NCBI RefSeq assembly: GCF_030232585.1
Contig: NZ_JASPJX010000003.1
Coordinates: 124,001-188,000 of the forward strand
Origin: Corynebacterium sp. MSK008
GTDB lineage: Bacteria > Actinomycetota > Actinomycetes > Mycobacteriales > Mycobacteriaceae
DNA length: 64,000 nt
Direction of reading: 5' to 3'
Below the pieces are notes generated by a model. That model was not told the DNA's origin and made no database searches. It worked only from the letters and a program-made list of their open reading frames with translations. Both the position numbers and the translations under genes were made by a program. Positions 60,250 to 64,000 of this stretch are shown here, piece after piece. The first letter of the stretch is position 1; every line of letters begins with the position of its first letter.

Positions 60250-61262
60250 TCCGTCCAGACCTCGACGCCATTCCCCCGTACGTTCCCGGCGTGCGCGACG
60301 AGCGCGCCATCAAACTGTCCTCCAACGAGTGCGCGGAGGGCCCGTTGCCGCCGGTGCTCGACGCCATGCGCAAGGCGCTCGGCGAAATCAACCGCTACCC
60401 GGACATCGGCGCGCTGCAGCTGCGCACAGTACTCGGCGAGCACCTCGGGGTGGCACCGGAGCAGGTCGCACTCGGCGCCGGTTCTTCCGCCCTGTGCCAG
60501 CAGCTGGTGTCCATTGCGGCCCAGCCCGGCGACGAAGTGGTCTTCCCCTGGCGCAGCTTCGAGGCCTACCCGATCTTCGTCCAGGTTGTCGGTGCCACCC
60601 CGGTACGCGTGCCGCTGGGCAGCGACGACAGGCTGGACATGCCGGCGCTGGCCGCCGCGGTGACCGACCGCACCAAGCTCATTTTCATCTGCAACCCGAA
60701 CAACCCGACCGGCACCACAATCACTAGCGCCGAGTTCACCGCGTTCATGGACGAGGTGCCGGCGGACGTGCTCGTCGTGCTCGACGAGGCCTACTTCGAG
60801 TACAACCACGCCGCCGACACGCCTGTCGCCACCGAGGCGATCACCCGCTACCCCAACGTGGTGGGGCTTCGCACCTTCTCCAAGGCGTACGGGCTCGCCG
60901 GCGCGCGCATCGGCTACGCGTTCGGCCCACGCCCGATCATCGAGGCGCTGAATAAAGTCTCCATCCCCTTTTCCGTCAGCGCGGTGGCGCAGGAGGCGGC
61001 ACTCGCCTCCCTCGAGGCGCAGGAGGCGCTGCGCGCGCGTATCGACGGCACCGTGGCCGAGCGGAGCCGTGTCGTCGAGAAGCTTGGGCTCGCAGAAAGC
61101 CAGGCGAACTTTGTGTGGCTGCCCGGCGTAGGCAAAGAGTTGGCCGACCGGCTGGCAGCGGAAGGGGTGCTGGTGCGCGCCTTTCCCGAAGGCATCCGCG
61201 TGACAGTGACCAACGCGGAAGAAACCGACGCGCTCTTGGAGGCTTTCAGCCGTGCGCAGTGA
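60246..61262 (+). CDS. HisC/Pat-type aminotransferase (histidinol-phosphate/aromatic)
   Basis: The 338-residue PLP enzyme has the class I/II signature with the Schiff-base lysine in TFSKAYGLAGARIGYAFG. The HisC-like motifs are present: KLSSNECAEGPLPPV near the start, NPNNPTGT, and VVLDEAYFEY. At 338 residues it is short, like corynebacterial aromatic aminotransferase Pat rather than biosynthetic HisC, but I cannot separate the two. ATG overlaps the permease stop codon (ATGA), so the two are translationally coupled. The following MHS gene overlaps it by 11 bases. Confidence 0.9.
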   Translation: MIRPDLDAIPPYVPGVRDERAIKLSSNECAEGPLPPVLDAMRKALGEINRYPDIGALQLRTVLGEHLGVAPEQVALGAGSSALCQQLVSIAAQPGDEVVFPWRSFEAYPIFVQVVGATPVRVPLGSDDRLDMPALAAAVTDRTKLIFICNPNNPTGTTITSAEFTAFMDEVPADVLVVLDEAYFEYNHAADTPVATEAITRYPNVVGLRTFSKAYGLAGARIGYAFGPRPIIEALNKVSIPFSVSAVAQEAALASLEAQEALRARIDGTVAERSRVVEKLGLAESQANFVWLPGVGKELADRLAAEGVLVRAFPEGIRVTVTNAEETDALLEAFSRAQ

Positions 61263-62586
61263 GCGACGCCGCGTCATAGCGGCCACGACCATCGGCACCG
61301 CCATCGAGTGGTACGACTACTTCCTCTACGCCGCCGTCGCCGGCCTGGTGTTCAACCAGGTCATGTTCGGCCCTCTCGGGCCCGCCGCGGCGACGATCGC
61401 CAGCTTCCTCACCGTCGGCCTGTCATTTCTGTTCCGACCTTTGGGGGCGGTGCTGGCGGGCCACTTCGGCGACCGGCTTGGCCGCCGGGGGGTGCTCATG
61501 GTCACGCTGTTCACCATGGGCACCGCCACAGCGCTGATCGGGCTTTTGCCCACGTACGAAACCGCCGGCTGGTTCGCGCCGGCTGCCCTGGTGTTCCTGC
61601 GCATTCTGCAGGGCACCTCTGCAGGAGGTGAGTGGGGCTCGGCGGTGCTGCTGGCCGTGGAGCACGCGCCGACGGACAAGCGCGGCCTCTACGGCGCAGG
61701 GCCTCAGGTGGGCGTGCCGGCGGGGCTTTTGCTGTCCTCCGGTGTGCTGGCGCTGATGACCATGATCGCCCCGGGTGAGGCGTTTTTGCAGTGGGGCTGG
61801 CGCGTGCCCTTCCTACTTTCCATCGGCCTGACGGTGCTGGGCTGGTGGATCCGCACCGGCGTGGAGGAATCGCCTGTGGTGGAGGAAATGCGTGAGGTCG
61901 GCGCGCGCAACCCGGTCGGCTCGCTGTTTCAGCGTCACGCCGGGCTCGTCCTCGCCGCAGCGCTAATCTTCGCCGCCAACGGCGCCGTGGGCTACATGAC
62001 CACCGGCGGCTACATCCAGAATTACGTCACCGACCCGGCCGGGCTCGCGCTCGAGCGCGGCGATATCCTGTGGGCGGTCACCGCCTCCGCCGCCACCTGG
62101 CTGTGCACCACCGCATTCGCCGGCTGGGTCTCCGACATCATCGGCCGCCGCCGCACCCTCGCAATCGGTTTCGTCGTGCAGGCGGCCGGCGTGTTGGCGT
62201 TGTTCCCGCTGGTGAACACCGGGTCGCTGGCAAAGATCACCGCGGCGCTGATCTTCCTCACCGTCGGTCTCGGCCTGACCTACGGCGAGATCGGCGCGTT
62301 CTACGCCGAGCTCTTCCCCGCCTCCATCCGCGCCTCCGGCGCCTCCATCTCCTACGCCCTCGGCGCGATCTTGGGCGGCGCGTTCGCCCCCACCATCGCC
62401 GCGGCCCTGCGCGAGGCGACGGGCGGCACCACCGCGATCACCGTGTACTTGATGGCGGCGACGGTCACGGGTCTCGTCGTCACGCTGCTGATGCGAGAGC
62501 GCCGAGGCATCCCACTTGGACACGAGTTTGAGGAAGCCCAGGCGAGCGGGCATTTTGTGTGGCAAAAACCTCCTGCTACCCTGTAG
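61252..62586 (+). CDS. MHS-family metabolite:proton symporter (MFS)
   Basis: The 444-residue protein has 12 helices and clear MHS motifs: the opening TTIGTAIEWYDYFLYA, GHFGDRLGRRGVLMVTLF and LQGTSAGGEWGSAVLL. It also has the second-half signature RRRTLAIG, and FYAELFPASIRASGASISY at helix 10. MHS proteins import dicarboxylates, proline/betaine, shikimate and similar compounds; the substrate here is unknown. The GTG start overlaps the aminotransferase stop codon by 11 bases, so it is the last gene of a coupled operon. A short hairpin follows. Confidence 0.92.
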   Translation: MRSERRRVIAATTIGTAIEWYDYFLYAAVAGLVFNQVMFGPLGPAAATIASFLTVGLSFLFRPLGAVLAGHFGDRLGRRGVLMVTLFTMGTATALIGLLPTYETAGWFAPAALVFLRILQGTSAGGEWGSAVLLAVEHAPTDKRGLYGAGPQVGVPAGLLLSSGVLALMTMIAPGEAFLQWGWRVPFLLSIGLTVLGWWIRTGVEESPVVEEMREVGARNPVGSLFQRHAGLVLAAALIFAANGAVGYMTTGGYIQNYVTDPAGLALERGDILWAVTASAATWLCTTAFAGWVSDIIGRRRTLAIGFVVQAAGVLALFPLVNTGSLAKITAALIFLTVGLGLTYGEIGAFYAELFPASIRASGASISYALGAILGGAFAPTIAAALREATGGTTAITVYLMAATVTGLVVTLLMRERRGIPLGHEFEEAQASGHFVWQKPPATL

Positions 62587-62589
62587 CAG
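62573..62589 (+). terminator. Hairpin at the 3' end of the MHS gene
   Basis: CTGCTAC (62573-62579) and GTAGCAG (62583-62589) form a 7-bp stem with a three-base loop, overlapping the stop codon. No T-run follows, so it is a weak terminator candidate. Confidence 0.45.
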
Positions 62590-62719
62590 TCTCGGCGAGG
62601 GCCTACCAAGGCCGTTATCGACGCGATTTTGAGATCCTTTTGCGATCACTCGACGAGCACATATCCGTTTAGTGGTCGCAGGCAAGGCCTGTGGCCCTTC
62701 ACACACGAAGGAGTACAAC

Positions 62720-63370
62720 ATGGCTATTACCCCCACCGTTATCAAGGGTGAGCGTCGCGAGGAGTTCGGCAAGGGCTCCGCACGCCGTCTGCGCCGCGAC
62801 GGCAAGATCCCGGGCGTCCTGTACGAAAAGGGCATCGAGAACATCCACTTCGCGGTCGACCGCATCGAGATGACCGCGATCGTGCGTAACGACGGCGCCA
62901 ACGCCATCGTCGAGCTCGAGCTCGACGGCGAGAAACTGCTGGCCATGGTCAAGCACATCGACCAGAACGTGCTCACCCTCGACATCGACCACATCGACCT
63001 GTTCGGCATTAAGCGCGGCGAGAAGGTCACCGTCGAGGTCCCGGTTGTCATGGAGGGCGAGGCAGCTCCGGGCGCAGTTGTGCTGCAGGAGACCGACTAC
63101 GTCGAGATCGAGATCGACGCGCTGTCCATCCCGGACGAGCTCACCGTGTCCATCGAGGGCAAGGAGATCGGCGACACCCTCTACGCTTCCGACGTCAAGC
63201 TGCCGGAGGGCGCAGAGCTCATCTCCGACGCAGAGACCCTCATCGTCAACGTCACCTTCGAGCAGGTTGACGAGGAGCTCGAGGCCGAGGCCGAGTCCGC
63301 CGAGGAAGGCGGCGCCGAGGCTGGCGCCGAGTCCGAGGCTCCGGCTGAGGAGAAGGGCGACGAGGAGTAA
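62720..63370 (+). CDS. rplY: 50S ribosomal protein bL25 (general stress protein Ctc)
   Basis: bL25 binds 5S rRNA on the large subunit. The 216-residue protein is the long Ctc/TL5 form: an N-terminal 5S-binding domain (about 1-95, KGERREEFGKGSARRLRRDG), a C-terminal beta domain (about 100-185) and a Glu/Ala-rich acidic tail. GAAGGAG lies seven bases before ATG at 62720. About 130 bases of leader upstream carry possible hairpins. pth follows after a terminator, as in other corynebacteria. Confidence 0.95.
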   Translation: MAITPTVIKGERREEFGKGSARRLRRDGKIPGVLYEKGIENIHFAVDRIEMTAIVRNDGANAIVELELDGEKLLAMVKHIDQNVLTLDIDHIDLFGIKRGEKVTVEVPVVMEGEAAPGAVVLQETDYVEIEIDALSIPDELTVSIEGKEIGDTLYASDVKLPEGAELISDAETLIVNVTFEQVDEELEAEAESAEEGGAEAGAESEAPAEEKGDEE

Positions 63371-63394
63371 ATCCTCCCCTGTCCGCACATAGCG

Positions 63395-63428
63395 AAGCCC
63401 GCCCCTGCTGGGGCGGGCTTTCTGCTTT
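63395..63428 (+). terminator. Rho-independent terminator after rplY
   Basis: AAGCCCGCCCC (63395-63405) pairs with GGGGCGGGCTT (63410-63420), followed by TCTGCTTTT. Confidence 0.9.
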
Positions 63429-63445
63429 TCGGGTGGGTTACCCTT

Positions 63446-64000
63446 ATGTCCGTGACTATCTTGATCGTCGGCCTTGGCAACCCCGGCCCGCAGTACGCCG
63501 CCACGCGGCACAACGCGGGCGTGTTCGTCGTGGAGGAGCTGCTCGGCCGCGCCACGCCCATGCCGGCGCAGCTCGCGGTGCATAAGCGCACCAACACGGA
63601 GATCGCCGAGCTTGCGAAGGGGCGCTTGCTTGACGACGACCGTGCGGTCATCGCCCGCACCCGGTCTTTCATGAACGTCTCCGGCGGCCCCGTCAAAGCG
63701 CTCATGGATTATTTCAGCGTGAAGCCGGAGGACCTCTACGTGGTGCACGACGAGCTGGACTTGGAACTCGGCGAGGTGAAACTGCGCCTCGGCGGCGGCG
63801 ACCACGGGCACAACGGGCTGAAGTCCATCACGAAGTCGTTGGGCGGCAAGGCCTACAACAAGGTGGCGGTGGGTATCGGCCGCCCGCCCGGGAGGATGGC
63901 GCCAGCGGACTACGTGCTCAAACCATTCAGCACGAAAGAGCAGGTGGATCTGGCTATCGCGTCCGCGGACGCGGCGGATGAGATCCTTCGCGCGATAGGC
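63446..64000 (+). CDS. pth: Peptidyl-tRNA hydrolase (3' end outside window)
   Basis: Pth recycles peptidyl-tRNAs that drop off the ribosome. The 185 visible residues are nearly the whole enzyme (about 190-200). They include LIVGLGNPGPQYAATRHNAG with the catalytic His (about 22), SFMNVSGGPV, VVHDELDLELG with the catalytic Asp, and GGGDHGHNGLKSI. The ATG at 63446 lies about 18 bases after the rplY terminator. Only the last few residues are missing, and there is no stop codon before the window ends. Confidence 0.95.
   Translation, partial: MSVTILIVGLGNPGPQYAATRHNAGVFVVEELLGRATPMPAQLAVHKRTNTEIAELAKGRLLDDDRAVIARTRSFMNVSGGPVKALMDYFSVKPEDLYVVHDELDLELGEVKLRLGGGDHGHNGLKSITKSLGGKAYNKVAVGIGRPPGRMAPADYVLKPFSTKEQVDLAIASADAADEILRAIG

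Overview
The window comes from a high-G+C actinobacterium, almost certainly a Corynebacterium. The evidence is the conserved order of the right-hand 47 kb (ychF, ispH, xseA-xseB, a DUF4245 gene, glpX, fumC, glyA, coaA, uppS, mca, greA, mfd, glmU, prsA, rplY, pth), the mycothiol gene mca, many GTG starts, and a left-hand region carrying the corynebacterial resistance gene erm(X). I cannot name the species from sequence alone.

Bases 1 to about 16,880 are accessory DNA and look like a mosaic. They hold the end of a mercury-resistance operon (merA tail and a small cysteine-rich membrane protein); broken fragments (a 3'-truncated arfB, a DNA-methyltransferase tail); erm(X) with its attenuation leader; and then a plasmid-like backbone (3.2-12.6 kb). 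The backbone has three tandem 367-bp repeats full of ACGAAAC motifs, a helix-turn-helix protein, a small acidic protein, about 900 bp packed with nested hairpins, a degenerate MobV-type relaxase, SSB, a 47-residue protein, a DUF4192 protein and a truncated resolvase. No replication initiator is visible, so this is probably an integrated or decayed plasmid or ICE fragment. A SulP transporter with a divergent MerR regulator, a 3' fragment of an initiator tRNA gene and a large serine integrase complete the region. The integrase starts only 20 bp from the stop codon of ychF, the first core gene.

Bases 16,886 to 64,000 are core chromosome. Groups include: YchF, an AI-2E family permease, RmuC and isoprenoid synthesis (IspH); exonuclease VII; gluconeogenesis and the TCA cycle (GlpX, FumC); a TetR/DHA2 efflux pair; one-carbon metabolism (GlyA) facing a LysR-like/DUF5997 divergent pair; CoA and polyprenyl synthesis; mycothiol detoxification (Mca); GreA; LuxS; secreted or envelope proteins (SGNH hydrolase, phytase-like esterase, lipoproteins, a Gly/Ala-rich ESX-like protein, a Tat multicopper oxidase); TetR-Mfd; GlmU-PrsA; an amino-acid permease/aminotransferase/MHS transporter cluster; and rplY-pth, with pth cut by the window end. 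Two intact tRNA genes are present: tRNA-Gln(UUG), and a tRNA with a UAA anticodon but no long variable arm.

The signals most worth a second look are the 367-bp tandem repeats, the hairpin cassette upstream of the degenerate relaxase, the terminator-like hairpin that buries the ribosome-binding site of the HTH gene, the tRNA-fMet fragment at the integrase boundary, the leaderless tetR start buried in its own operator, the unusual UAA tRNA, and an 11-mer, CGTCGATARGC, that I found twelve times by eye.
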